NCBI GenBank assembly: GCA_964433905.1
Contig: CAYSSM010000010.1
Span: 1-22,585, forward strand
DNA length: 22,585 nucleotides
Direction of reading: 5' to 3'
DNA from: CAYSSM01 sp964433905
GTDB lineage: Bacteria; Patescibacteriota; UBA1384; UBA12157; JAENIV01
Part shown: positions 1 through 6,000 of the stretch, in pieces
Layout: each line of letters starts with the position of its first letter
Position numbering within the stretch: the stretch's first letter is position 1
The notes under the pieces: generated by a model
Told to the model about the DNA's origin: nothing
Seen by the model: only the letters and a program-made list of their open reading frames with translations
Databases searched by the model: none
Translations under genes and position numbers: made by a program

Positions 1-29
1 TCTTATCTTGGTTTGAGAAGGAGAATTGC

Positions 30-281
30 ATGAGTGGTATCGAGTTTGGTAAACCGCGTCATAACTGCCAAGAATATGTTTTAAGAAATGGTGGTAAGGC
101 AGAGTTGTTGGAAAGAGTTGATTTTGACAATTTGGTAGATGAAGGACTGTTTACCGATGGCCCTTTTGCCGATGGTTTTGGCGCCGGTCACGGCGAACCA
201 TATTATCCATGGACTCAAGCCTACGGCACCTTAAATACCGGTAAAGTTGTCTTTACCGAATTACATCCGAGCACAAATTGA
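30..281 (+). CDS. small protein of unknown function (83 aa)
   Basis: I do not recognise this protein. The ATG at 30 has a strong ribosome binding site (GAGAAGGAGA, 7 bases upstream). The product is acidic, glycine-rich in the middle (around residues 44-55) and aromatic in a Y-Y-P-W-T-Q-A-Y stretch near residue 60. No signal peptide, membrane segment or cysteine cluster is visible. A perfect intrinsic terminator follows five bases after the stop, so this is the end of a transcript. Anything upstream lies outside the window, so it could be monocistronic or the last gene of an operon. The good binding site and own terminator make it resemble the orphan single-gene units elsewhere here. I am fairly sure it is a gene; its function is unknown. 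Confidence 0.65.
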   Translation: MSGIEFGKPRHNCQEYVLRNGGKAELLERVDFDNLVDEGLFTDGPFADGFGAGHGEPYYPWTQAYGTLNTGKVVFTELHPSTN

Positions 282-285
282 TAGC

Positions 286-310
286 AGGACGAGGAAACTC
301 GTCCTTTTTC
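286..310 (+). terminator. intrinsic terminator after the first gene
   Basis: Eight-base-pair perfect stem (AGGACGAG / CTCGTCCT) closed by a GAAA tetraloop, followed at once by a T-rich tract (306-309). It starts five bases after the stop codon of the 30-281 gene. Confidence 0.9.
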
Positions 311-319
311 TTATAATTT

Positions 320-423
320 TGAAGAAATTTCAGCGATCAGCTTGCTGATCTATAATTTCGTAGAAATTTCCGCGGCGAAGTCTATAAACTCAGATTCGTC
401 CAGCATTTGATACTAAATAACAA
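320..423. repeat. AT-rich intergenic repeat region with hairpin
   Basis: This stretch between two convergent genes holds a perfect hairpin (GATCAG cttg CTGATC, 335-350) and the motif AATTTCCGCGGC near 364-375. A related motif (AAATTCCGCGGCAAGC) recurs upstream of the PaaX-like gene near 987-1003. The two flanks of that gene therefore carry related repeat sequence. No gene is visible. Confidence 0.45.
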
Positions 424-462
424 CTAATCACTTTTCTTGCTATAGCTTGTTTTTTGATTAGT
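423..462. repeat. palindromic repeat (ACTAATCA type) forming a gene end
   Basis: ACTAATCA at 423-430 is inverted as TGATTAGT at 455-462, around a centre containing TGCTATAGCTT. On the minus strand it encodes the last residues and the stop codon of the PaaX-like gene. A second copy is at 1032-1071. Confidence 0.65.
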
Positions 463-975
463 ATTTTCTTCTGATAATTTAAACAATTTCATTAAGACAT
501 CGTGGTTGTCCAATTCTTCCACCAACAAATAATGGGCATAGGATTTTGCCCGGCAAAATTCAATCAGCTCCTCCACTTTATCGGCAATATTGTAGGGCGA
601 AATCCAAACGCTGTCCTGCATTTTTCGAAATCCTAAATCGTGGAGCCTTTCCCTAAAAAACTCGCGCATTTTTTTCTTTTGTTCGGGAATATCAAAAACC
701 ACAATCCGCCATTTATTGTCCCATTTTTTGTCTTTTTTAAGATAAGCAAAAATTTTGGTTTTGCCCTTCAATGTGGCGATGTATTTTTTCCGTCCCTCTT
801 TTTCAACTTCAGTAAGATAGCCGGTTTCTTTCAGCCGATAAAGGGTGTTGAATAAAACTTGTTTGGAAGGATAATCCTTGCCCCAAAGCGAGGGACGCGC
901 GATCATCGTATAGAGATCTTTATTTTCCTCCAAAAATAGCAAAATTCTTTCCCCCAACGATATTTTTCTGTTCAT
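424..975 (-). CDS. PaaX-like regulator with Cas2-fold C-terminal domain
   Basis: The product (183 aa) has an N-terminal winged-helix region (about residues 5-75, with an NTLYRLKETGYL recognition-helix pattern). A ferredoxin-like domain of the PaaX-C/Cas2 type follows (about 88-165, with WRIVVFDIPE, R-x-x-L-x-x-L-G-F and Q-x-S-V-W-I-S-P). In PaaX regulators of phenylacetate degradation this domain is not a CRISPR nuclease. Such proteins are common in Patescibacteria and often mislabelled Cas2; no CRISPR array or other cas gene is present. The ATG at 975 has GGAG six bases upstream. The last ten or so residues, ending S-Y-S-K-K-S-D, lie inside a palindromic repeat, so the original C-terminus has probably been replaced. 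The gene stands alone on the minus strand. Function as a transcription factor is inferred from the fold; the target is unknown. Confidence 0.75.
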   Translation of the reverse strand: MNRKISLGERILLFLEENKDLYTMIARPSLWGKDYPSKQVLFNTLYRLKETGYLTEVEKEGRKKYIATLKGKTKIFAYLKKDKKWDNKWRIVVFDIPEQKKKMREFFRERLHDLGFRKMQDSVWISPYNIADKVEELIEFCRAKSYAHYLLVEELDNHDVLMKLFKLSEENTNQKTSYSKKSD

Positions 976-1031
976 ATTTTCTCCAGAAAATTCCGCGGCA
1001 AGCTTGCTTGACTATATTTTAATACTATCAT

Positions 1032-1071
1032 ACTAACCACTTTTTCTGCTATAGCTTAATAAGTGATTAGT
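1032..1071. repeat. second ACTAATCA-type palindromic repeat
   Basis: ACTAACCACTT at 1032-1042 pairs with AAGTGATTAGT at 1061-1071 (one G-T wobble). The centre shares TGCTATAGCTT with the copy at 423-462. On the minus strand both copies read S-Y-S-(K/R)-K-S-(D/G)-stop in the same frame. Confidence 0.65.
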
Positions 1072-1200
1072 GATTTGTTCTGCTAATTTTTGGGTTTCTA
1101 TATATCTCAAATTCGCGCTGGCGATAAAGTGGACAAGATCTTGATTTTTGGGCTGTGTTATGATATATTCGTTTGTATCCTTGAAAACTGAATAACATGC
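1033..1200 (-). pseudogene. possible gene remnant, 3' end only
   Basis: An open minus-strand frame ends at 1033 with a repeat-derived tail (S-Y-S-R-K-S-G). Before the tail, residues such as F-I-A-S-A-N-L-R-Y-I-E-T-Q faintly resemble the third helix of S23-type four-helix-bundle proteins, which show I-A-x-G-S-L-x-E-L-E-T-Q. There is no credible start codon with a ribosome binding site. Further upstream the frame runs antisense into the well-supported gene at 1252. The most economical reading is a decayed 3' fragment whose 5' part was lost when the GC-richer gene arrived. The family resemblance is weak and judged by eye. Confidence 0.25.
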
Positions 1201-1251
1201 TTGCGTAAAGCCTGTACCAGAAGTGGCAGGTGGCAAGAAGTGGAGCTTGTC

Positions 1252-2106
1252 ATGACGGGTAAGCCTGTCGCCGACGAGCTGTTGGATCAGATTGAGACGT
1301 ATCATCGGAAGACGGCAGAGCTGTCAAGGAGATTGAAGGAGCATCCCGATCTTCTGCCGCGGATCAATCTGGGTCTCCAGGATCTGATTGATATCCAGTT
1401 GGCCCGGCCCCGGCTCAAGGGAGATGACCTGTTCAAGGCCTACCGGAAGGTGAGAGGCCTAATCTTCATCGGGCCGAGGGAGTGGGAGAAGGCCTGTCTG
1501 GGCCCGAAGAAGGAAAACCCCCTCGAGCTTGAGCCCAGCTGGTGCCACAAGCTCAAGCTGCCGCCACCCTTGCCAATCGAGGTTATGAGAAAGGTGGCGA
1601 GCTACTGCCGAACACCTGAGTGGGCAACGACGCCTGTCCTGTGGCTGGCCCTTCCCAGGATCGTTTCGCCCAAGTTCGGCAAAATCCCGACCACTCTTCT
1701 CGGTCAGAACAAACTTTGGGGAGTCGCCCACGACAACCTGCCTGGCGGTCTTGTCCGCCAAGATGTCTTCTGGAGCAACTGGTTCATGGCGGCCGATTAC
1801 ACGGCCAAATATGAATTAGCCCATGAGCCGGCAACAAAAGACAACGGCTGGGCTGTGGGCTACGAGTTTCCCGACTTGACCGTCAGAAAGAACTGGCCGG
1901 ATCAGAAGGTTGCCATCAGCCAGCGCAAAGGTCTCGAATCCGTGACTGCGGCTCGCGACACGCTGATGCTTAACCTCGTGTTAGCGGCAACCGACCCGCT
2001 CGATGTCGGCTCGTACGCCGTTGGCGTCAACGTCTTCCAGGACTGGCATCCCGAGATTGCCAGCGACCGTATCGCGGCTTCCGTCCAGGGAGTTCTGGAA
2101 CTTTGA
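1252..2106 (+). CDS. orphan protein of unknown function (284 aa), GC-rich codons
   Basis: I do not recognise this family. The ATG at 1252 is chosen because GGAG lies six bases upstream and the protein then begins M-T-G-K-P-V-A-D. The frame is open further upstream but without a good start. Residues about 10-40 are helical and charged, the middle is rich in Pro, Trp and Leu, and no membrane segment is visible. Codon use (AAG, CTG, CCG, CGG) is far GC-richer than in the neighbouring tsaD or murE-like genes. A perfect terminator follows 39 bases after the stop. It therefore forms a self-contained single-gene unit, like those at 6001, 10677 and 21519. A possible extended -10 (TGTTATGAT, ending 1164) lies upstream. 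Possible horizontal gain is inferred from composition only. Confidence 0.75.
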   Translation: MTGKPVADELLDQIETYHRKTAELSRRLKEHPDLLPRINLGLQDLIDIQLARPRLKGDDLFKAYRKVRGLIFIGPREWEKACLGPKKENPLELEPSWCHKLKLPPPLPIEVMRKVASYCRTPEWATTPVLWLALPRIVSPKFGKIPTTLLGQNKLWGVAHDNLPGGLVRQDVFWSNWFMAADYTAKYELAHEPATKDNGWAVGYEFPDLTVRKNWPDQKVAISQRKGLESVTAARDTLMLNLVLAATDPLDVGSYAVGVNVFQDWHPEIASDRIAASVQGVLEL

Positions 2107-2145
2107 CACTTGTTCCCTTGGGACTTTTGGGTCCCTTGGGGCCTT

Positions 2146-2176
2146 GGGGTCGGCATTTCGCCGGCCCCTTTCTTTT
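2146..2176 (+). terminator. intrinsic terminator of the 1252 gene
   Basis: GGGGTCGGC (2146-2154) pairs with GCCGGCCCC (2160-2168), nine pairs with one G-T wobble, loop ATTTC, followed by TTTCTTTTT. A second, weaker plus-strand hairpin (2197-2219, AAAACATTCG / CGGGTGTTTT) with more T residues follows. Confidence 0.9.
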
Positions 2177-2245
2177 TGCAAAAAATTTGTTAACATAAAA
2201 CATTCGTTTCGGGTGTTTTTATTGATAAGATGTTTATTGGTCAGA

Positions 2246-3421
2246 TTATAACTTCAAATTCGAATCAGCTTTGATGTTATCGAATGAGGTCTTTTGATCA
2301 AGATGGTAAGCTGCCGCAATACCGATCATCGCGGCGTTGTCGGTGGTGAGGGCCATCGGCGGGACAAAGTAAGAAGTTTTCCAAGGCAGTTTACTAACTG
2401 CTTTTTTTAATTCCTCACGCAAATTTTTATTAGCACTCACTCCGCCGCAAAGGCAAATTGATTTGGGACGATATTCGTATGCCGCTTGGATGGTTTTGCC
2501 GACCAAAATATCGATGACTGCTTGCTGAAAAGAAGCGGCCATATCGACTTTGATTTTATCGGTCATTTTATGTTTTTTGCTCTCATATAAAACAGAGGTT
2601 TTAAGTCCCGAAAAACTAAAATCATACCCTTCTCTATCTAACATCGGACGAGGAAGTTTGATGTCATCCTGAGCTTTCGCGAAGGATCTCTGGCGAATGC
2701 CAGATCCCACATTCGTGGGAGATTCCTCGCTATGCTCGGAATGACTCTTGTATTTTTCGGCGGCAGCCGAGATTGCCGGTCCGCCGGGATAACCGAGATC
2801 CAACAATTTAGCCACTTTGTCAAATGCTTCCCCGGCGGCGTCATCTAAAGTTTCGCCCAAAGGAACGATATTATTATGTGATTTCATAAGAACTAATCCT
2901 GTGTGTCCGCCGGAAACAATGAGAATTAAAGCGGGAAACTTGGGGAGGCTTACCGGCAACCGTCCACCGTCTACCGCAGTTTTATTTTCGGTAGTCTGTA
3001 GTCGGTGAGCGGTAAGCCAATTTGAGTATATATGTCCCAGCCAATGGTTAATACCGATTATCGGCTTGTTTTTGACATAAGCAAAAGTTTTGGCAAAATT
3101 AACGCCGATAAGAAGAGAACCGATGAGGCCTGGGCCGGTGGTGACAGCAATCAAGTTAACCGGCAACCGTCTACCGTTTACCGCAGTTTTATTTTCGGTA
3201 GTCTGTAGTCGGTGGGCGGTGAGCAGCGCTTGTTCCGCTACTGGAACAATGTGCTCTGTATGAGCTCTTGAGGCGTGCTCCGGAAAAACCCCACCGAATT
3301 TTTTATGAATATCAATTTGAGAGGCAACGACATTCGACAAAATACGGACTTTCTTTCCGTTTTTTTCAATAACCGCGGCAGCAGTCTCATCGCATGAAGT
3401 TTCAATTGCTAATATTCTCAT
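2246..3421 (-). CDS. tsaD: tRNA N6-adenosine threonylcarbamoyltransferase TsaD, with three embedded repeats
   Basis: TsaD transfers threonylcarbamoyl to A37 of ANN-decoding tRNAs, working with TsaB and TsaE in bacteria. Visible landmarks: the ATPase-fold start (I-L-A-I-E-T-S-C-D-E-T-A), the metal-binding H-x-x-x-H of N-H-W-L-G-H, the glycine-rich V-S-G-G-H-T, F-S-F-S-G-L-K-T, G-G-V-S-A-N, and the distal T-D-N-A-A-M-I-G. At 391 aa it is about 50 residues longer than usual. The extra length comes from three insertions: two near-identical ones reading R-L-Q-T-T-E-N-K-T-A-V (encoded by 3155-3224 and 2947-3018), and one reading S-H-S-E-H-S-E-E-S through to A-K-A-Q-D-D (2663-2745). All catalytic motifs are intact on both sides, so the protein is probably functional. 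The ATG at 3421 starts the conserved N-terminus. It is divergent from the femAB-like gene, 42 bases away. Confidence 0.95.
   Translation of the reverse strand: MRILAIETSCDETAAAVIEKNGKKVRILSNVVASQIDIHKKFGGVFPEHASRAHTEHIVPVAEQALLTAHRLQTTENKTAVNGRRLPVNLIAVTTGPGLIGSLLIGVNFAKTFAYVKNKPIIGINHWLGHIYSNWLTAHRLQTTENKTAVDGGRLPVSLPKFPALILIVSGGHTGLVLMKSHNNIVPLGETLDDAAGEAFDKVAKLLDLGYPGGPAISAAAEKYKSHSEHSEESPTNVGSGIRQRSFAKAQDDIKLPRPMLDREGYDFSFSGLKTSVLYESKKHKMTDKIKVDMAASFQQAVIDILVGKTIQAAYEYRPKSICLCGGVSANKNLREELKKAVSKLPWKTSYFVPPMALTTDNAAMIGIAAAYHLDQKTSFDNIKADSNLKL
2663..2745. repeat. palindromic repeat, GTCATCCTGAGC type, inside tsaD
   Basis: The outer arms GTCATCCTGAGC and GCTCGGAATGAC are inverted repeats. 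Inner arms (GATCTCTGGC.. and CCCACATTCGTGGGA) form further stems. Read with tsaD it encodes about 28 extra residues without a stop. A related copy is in the femAB-like gene at 3621-3706. Confidence 0.85.
2947..3018. repeat. palindromic repeat, ACCGTCTACCG type, inside tsaD (copy 1)
   Basis: Perfect outer arms GGCTTACCG (2947-2955) and CGGTAAGCC (3010-3018). Between them are ACCG-rich and CGGT-rich half-arms around a TTTTATTTT centre. It is nearly identical to the copy at 3155-3224. Confidence 0.85.
3155..3224. repeat. palindromic repeat, ACCGTCTACCG type, inside tsaD (copy 2)
   Basis: Same architecture and nearly the same sequence as 2947-3018: ACCGGCAACCGTCTACCG on the left, CGGTAGTCTGTAGTCGGTG on the right. 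It is in frame with tsaD, giving a duplicated L-T-A-H-R-L-Q-T-T-E-N-K-T-A-V segment in the protein. Confidence 0.85.
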
Positions 3422-3446
3422 TGCTGTTTAATATACCCTAAAAATT

Positions 3447-3455
3447 TGTTACAAT
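3447..3455 (+). promoter_or_regulatory. extended -10 promoter of the femAB-like gene, probably leaderless
   Basis: TGTTACAAT is an extended -10 element. The ATG at 3464 begins eight bases after its end, so transcription should start at or within a couple of bases of the start codon. There is no Shine-Dalgarno sequence. A weak -35 (TTAATA, 3428-3433) lies 16 bases upstream. Confidence 0.55.
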
Positions 3456-3463
3456 CAAGTCAA

Positions 3464-4510
3464 ATGCATTCATTATTACAGACCCAAGAGTGGGCGGATT
3501 TAAAAGTATCTCAAGGTTGGCAGAGCCATAACGTTGATGGCATTTTTGTGTTGGAAAAAAAATTGCCTTTTGGCAAGACTTTTTTATACGCGCCGGAAGT
3601 GACTTTTAGTGATATTAAAAGTCATCCTGAGGCGTCAGCCGAAGGATCTCCCACGAATGTGGGATCCGAGACGAGCTCAGAGATTCTTCGCTCTGCTCAG
3701 AATGACAATTTTGATAATTTTTTACAAAATTTACAAAAAATATCAGAAAATCGCCAAGCCATATTTTTAAGAGTAGAAATATTGGACGAATTTGATGGAA
3801 ATATTATCGCGAATTTGAAGCAAAATGGCTTTATTAAAGCCTTTGAAGAACTTCAGCCGGAATGGCGGCAAATTATAGATATTACAAAATCCGAGGAAGA
3901 AATCTTAGCCCAGATGAGGCAAAAAGGACGATATAACATCAAAATTGCCCAAAGAGAAAATGTTGTTATAAAAAAATCAGAAAATATTAACGATTATTAC
4001 AAAATATTTGTCGAAACTGCCAAACGAGATGGCTTCAGTATTAGACCACGAAAATATTTCGAAGATTTATTGCAAAAAATGGGCCAAAATGCCGAGTTGC
4101 TCGTAGCTGACTTCCAAGGTAAAATAATAGCAGCAGCGATTATCACCTACTATCAAGAAACCGCTAGCTATTTGTATGGTGCTTCAAGTAATGAATTTAG
4201 AAATGTTATGGCACCATATTTATTACACTGGGAGGCGATGGAGAAAGCTAAAGAAAAAGGCTGCAAATATTACGATTTACTGGCGGTAGAACCGCAAACC
4301 GACTACCGTCTACCGGTTACCGAAAAAAAAGAAGATAAAAATGCGGTAGTCAGTAGTCAGTCAGCGGTAAGCAATCACAAATATGCTGGCATCACCCGCT
4401 TCAAAGAGCAATTCGGAGGCCGTAAAGTCCACATTGTTGGCAGCTGGGATTTAGTCCATAAGCCAGTTTGGTACAAAATCTTCAGGCTTTTTGAAAAGAT
4501 TAGAAGATAG
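3464..4510 (+). CDS. FemAB-family peptidyltransferase-like protein (GNAT fold), with two embedded repeats
   Basis: FemA/FemB/FemX proteins add amino acids from aminoacyl-tRNA to the peptidoglycan stem peptide, building the interpeptide bridge. Visible family signs: an N-terminal L-L-Q-T-Q-E-W-A-D-L-K start, the segment M-R-Q-K-G-R-Y-N-I-K-I-A-Q-R-E, a central G-N-A-T-like core (A-A-A-I-I-T-Y-Y-Q-E-T-A-S-Y-L-Y-G-A-S-S), and a final G-I-T-R-F-K-E-Q-F-G-G segment. The product is 348 aa. Two insertions come from palindromic repeats at 3621-3706 (protein reads S-P-T-N-V-G-S, then S-A-Q-N-D) and 4291-4372 (reads R-L-P-V-T-E-K-K). The second splits the core just before the conserved G-I-T-R-F. ATG 3464 is chosen because it fits the family start and lies just downstream of a -10 box. 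The murE-like gene follows, suggesting a cell-wall role; the substrate is not readable. Confidence 0.85.
   Translation: MHSLLQTQEWADLKVSQGWQSHNVDGIFVLEKKLPFGKTFLYAPEVTFSDIKSHPEASAEGSPTNVGSETSSEILRSAQNDNFDNFLQNLQKISENRQAIFLRVEILDEFDGNIIANLKQNGFIKAFEELQPEWRQIIDITKSEEEILAQMRQKGRYNIKIAQRENVVIKKSENINDYYKIFVETAKRDGFSIRPRKYFEDLLQKMGQNAELLVADFQGKIIAAAIITYYQETASYLYGASSNEFRNVMAPYLLHWEAMEKAKEKGCKYYDLLAVEPQTDYRLPVTEKKEDKNAVVSSQSAVSNHKYAGITRFKEQFGGRKVHIVGSWDLVHKPVWYKIFRLFEKIRR
3621..3706. repeat. palindromic repeat, GTCATCCTGAGC type, inside the femAB-like gene
   Basis: Starts GTCATCCTGAGG, ends CTGCTCAGAATGAC, and contains the same CCCACGAATGTGGGATC core as the tsaD copy (there on the opposite strand). 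Both host genes read it in the same frame, including S-P-T-N-V-G-S. Confidence 0.85.
4291..4372. repeat. palindromic repeat, ACCGTCTACCG type, inside the femAB-like gene
   Basis: Left arm ACCGACTACCGTCTACCG, right arm GCGGTAGTCAGTAGTCAG ending GCGGTAAGC. It is in frame and adds about 27 residues. It is the same family as the two tsaD copies and the half copy in holA. Confidence 0.8.
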
Positions 4511-4517
4511 GAATAAG

Positions 4518-4590
4518 CCTAACACGAATTTATTCACTAATCGATCACGAATCAGATTAGTGCAATATTCGTGAGTAGATTAGTGTTAGG
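4518..4590. repeat. intergenic palindromic repeat that contains the murE ribosome binding site
   Basis: CCTAACAC (4518-4525) is inverted as GTGTTAGG (4583-4590). Inner arms CACTAATC / GATTAGTG and CACGAAT / ATTCGTG continue the stem. The last bases of the right arm, with the next two, form AGGAG (4588-4592), the only ribosome-binding-like site before the murE-like ATG at 4605. A 13-base core (TTAGTGCAATATT) recurs at 11747-11759. Confidence 0.75.
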
Positions 4591-4604
4591 AGTGTTCGAT
4601 AATT

Positions 4605-5909
4605 ATGAAAGATTTCCTGCGTAAAAAATTACCACCTGCGGTGATCCTCTGGTCTCACAAAGTCAGGGGCATTTTGGCGGCTTTAATTTACCGCTATCCG
4701 GCCAAGCATTTGCGGGTGATTATGGTTACCGGCACCAACGGCAAAACGACAACCTGCCAAATGATCGCCAAAATATTGGAAGAAGCCAATTACAAAGTTG
4801 CTATGGCGACAACGATTAATTTTAAAATCGGTGCTAAGGAATGGAAAAATTTAACGAAAATGACGGTCGTTTCGCCCTTTATATTGCAGAAATTCTTAAA
4901 TGATGCCGTCAAGGCCGGCTGCCATTGGTTAGTGCTGGAGACAACTTCGCACGCTATCGCTCAATACCGAACTTGGTCGATTAAGCCAAATATTGCCGTT
5001 TTAACTAATATTACTCACGACCATTTAGATTATCATAAAACTTATGAGGAATACAGAGACACCAAAGCGAAAATTTTTAAGGAAGCGGAAGTCGGTATTA
5101 TCAATTTAGACGATAAATCGGCCGAACATTTCCTGCAAATGGAAATTAAAGACCTTTTAACTTATGGAATGGAAACTCCAGAGAACAATCGCAAAAGCAA
5201 ACCCGATATTTTTGCCAAAAAAATCATTTTAGAGCCCACCAGCAGTATGTTTACGGTGGTAACGCCGGCAGGGCAGGTGGCGATTAATCTTAAACTGCCG
5301 GGCAAATTTAACATTTATAACACATTAGCTGCCTTATCAATTGCTTTTAAGCTAAAAATTAATTTTGAATTGGCAAAGGAAGCGATTGAGAAAATCACCA
5401 ATATCCCCGGACGGATGGAAAAAATCGATATGGGACAATCTTTTACTCTTTTGATTGATTATGCTCATACGCCAGATGCGCTCGAAAAAATTTACCAGAC
5501 TTTGGAAGCGGCCAAGCGGGGGCGAATTGTGGCTGTTTTAGGTGCCTGTGGTGATCGCGATAAAAGCAAACGGCCGATTTTGGGAGCGCTGGCGGGGCGG
5601 TTTGCCGATATCGTTATTATTACCAATGAAGATCCTTACACCGAAGATCCGGTTAAAATTATTGAAGAAGTAGCCTCGGGCGTGCCGAGGGGATCGGATC
5701 AAAAAAACCCTAAAATTGAAGGTAAAAATTTCTTCAAGATTTTGAACCGCAAAGATGCCATTGCTAAAGCGATTGAGCTGGCTTATGCCGACGACATTGT
5801 GATTATCACCGGCAAAGGTGCCGAGGAAAGCATGGTCGTCGGCCATGAAAAAGTGCCTTTTTCGGATAAAAAAGTTGTCAAAGATCTTTTGCTTAGAAGA
5901 ATGCAATAG
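4605..5909 (+). CDS. murE: MurE-like Mur ligase lacking the N-terminal UDP-binding domain
   Basis: MurE adds the third amino acid to UDP-MurNAc-dipeptide, using ATP. Visible: P-loop G-T-N-G-K-T-T (residues 43-49), E-T-T-S-H-A, T-H-D-H-L-D-Y-H, P-G-R-M-E, D-Y-A-H-T-P-D-A-L-E, G-A-C-G-D-R-D, and the C-terminal substrate motif T-N-E-D-P-Y-T-E-D-P. In meso-DAP enzymes the last motif reads D-N-P-R; here the Arg position is Tyr, so DAP specificity cannot be assumed. The P-loop lies only about 43 residues in, versus roughly 110 in standard MurE, so the whole first domain is absent. In its place is a hydrophobic, basic N-terminus (I-L-A-A-L-I-Y). Near residue 360 an E-V-A-S-G-V-P-R-G-S stretch, encoded by a CCTCGGGCGTGCCGAGG hairpin, may be another small insertion. 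It is in the same orientation as femAB and 94 bases downstream. ATG 4605 has AGGAG 12 bases upstream, a long spacing. Confidence 0.88.
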   Translation: MKDFLRKKLPPAVILWSHKVRGILAALIYRYPAKHLRVIMVTGTNGKTTTCQMIAKILEEANYKVAMATTINFKIGAKEWKNLTKMTVVSPFILQKFLNDAVKAGCHWLVLETTSHAIAQYRTWSIKPNIAVLTNITHDHLDYHKTYEEYRDTKAKIFKEAEVGIINLDDKSAEHFLQMEIKDLLTYGMETPENNRKSKPDIFAKKIILEPTSSMFTVVTPAGQVAINLKLPGKFNIYNTLAALSIAFKLKINFELAKEAIEKITNIPGRMEKIDMGQSFTLLIDYAHTPDALEKIYQTLEAAKRGRIVAVLGACGDRDKSKRPILGALAGRFADIVIITNEDPYTEDPVKIIEEVASGVPRGSDQKNPKIEGKNFFKILNRKDAIAKAIELAYADDIVIITGKGAEESMVVGHEKVPFSDKKVVKDLLLRRMQ

Positions 5910-5918
5910 AATTTGTCC

Positions 5919-5948
5919 TTGGACTATTAACGGAAACTATTGTATAAT
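5919..5948 (+). promoter_or_regulatory. sigma-70-type promoter of the radical SAM gene
   Basis: TTGGAC (5919-5924), 18-base spacer, TATAAT (5943-5948). Predicted start near 5955 gives a leader of about 45 bases carrying GGAGAGG (5985-5991), unlike the leaderless genes nearby. Confidence 0.7.
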
Positions 5949-6000
5949 AGTTTTGCTTCTTGTACCTTGACTCCAAATCCAACCGGAGAGGTTAAAATAG

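Noticed and set aside
424..975. Calling the PaaX-like gene a CRISPR Cas2
   Set aside because: It has an N-terminal winged helix and no CRISPR array or other cas gene is in the window; the Cas2-like fold alone is shared with PaaX regulators.
1459..2196. Several minus-strand and alternative-frame open frames over the 1252 gene
   Set aside because: They are by-products of GC-rich codons, lack ribosome binding sites, and conflict with a gene that has both start and terminator signals.
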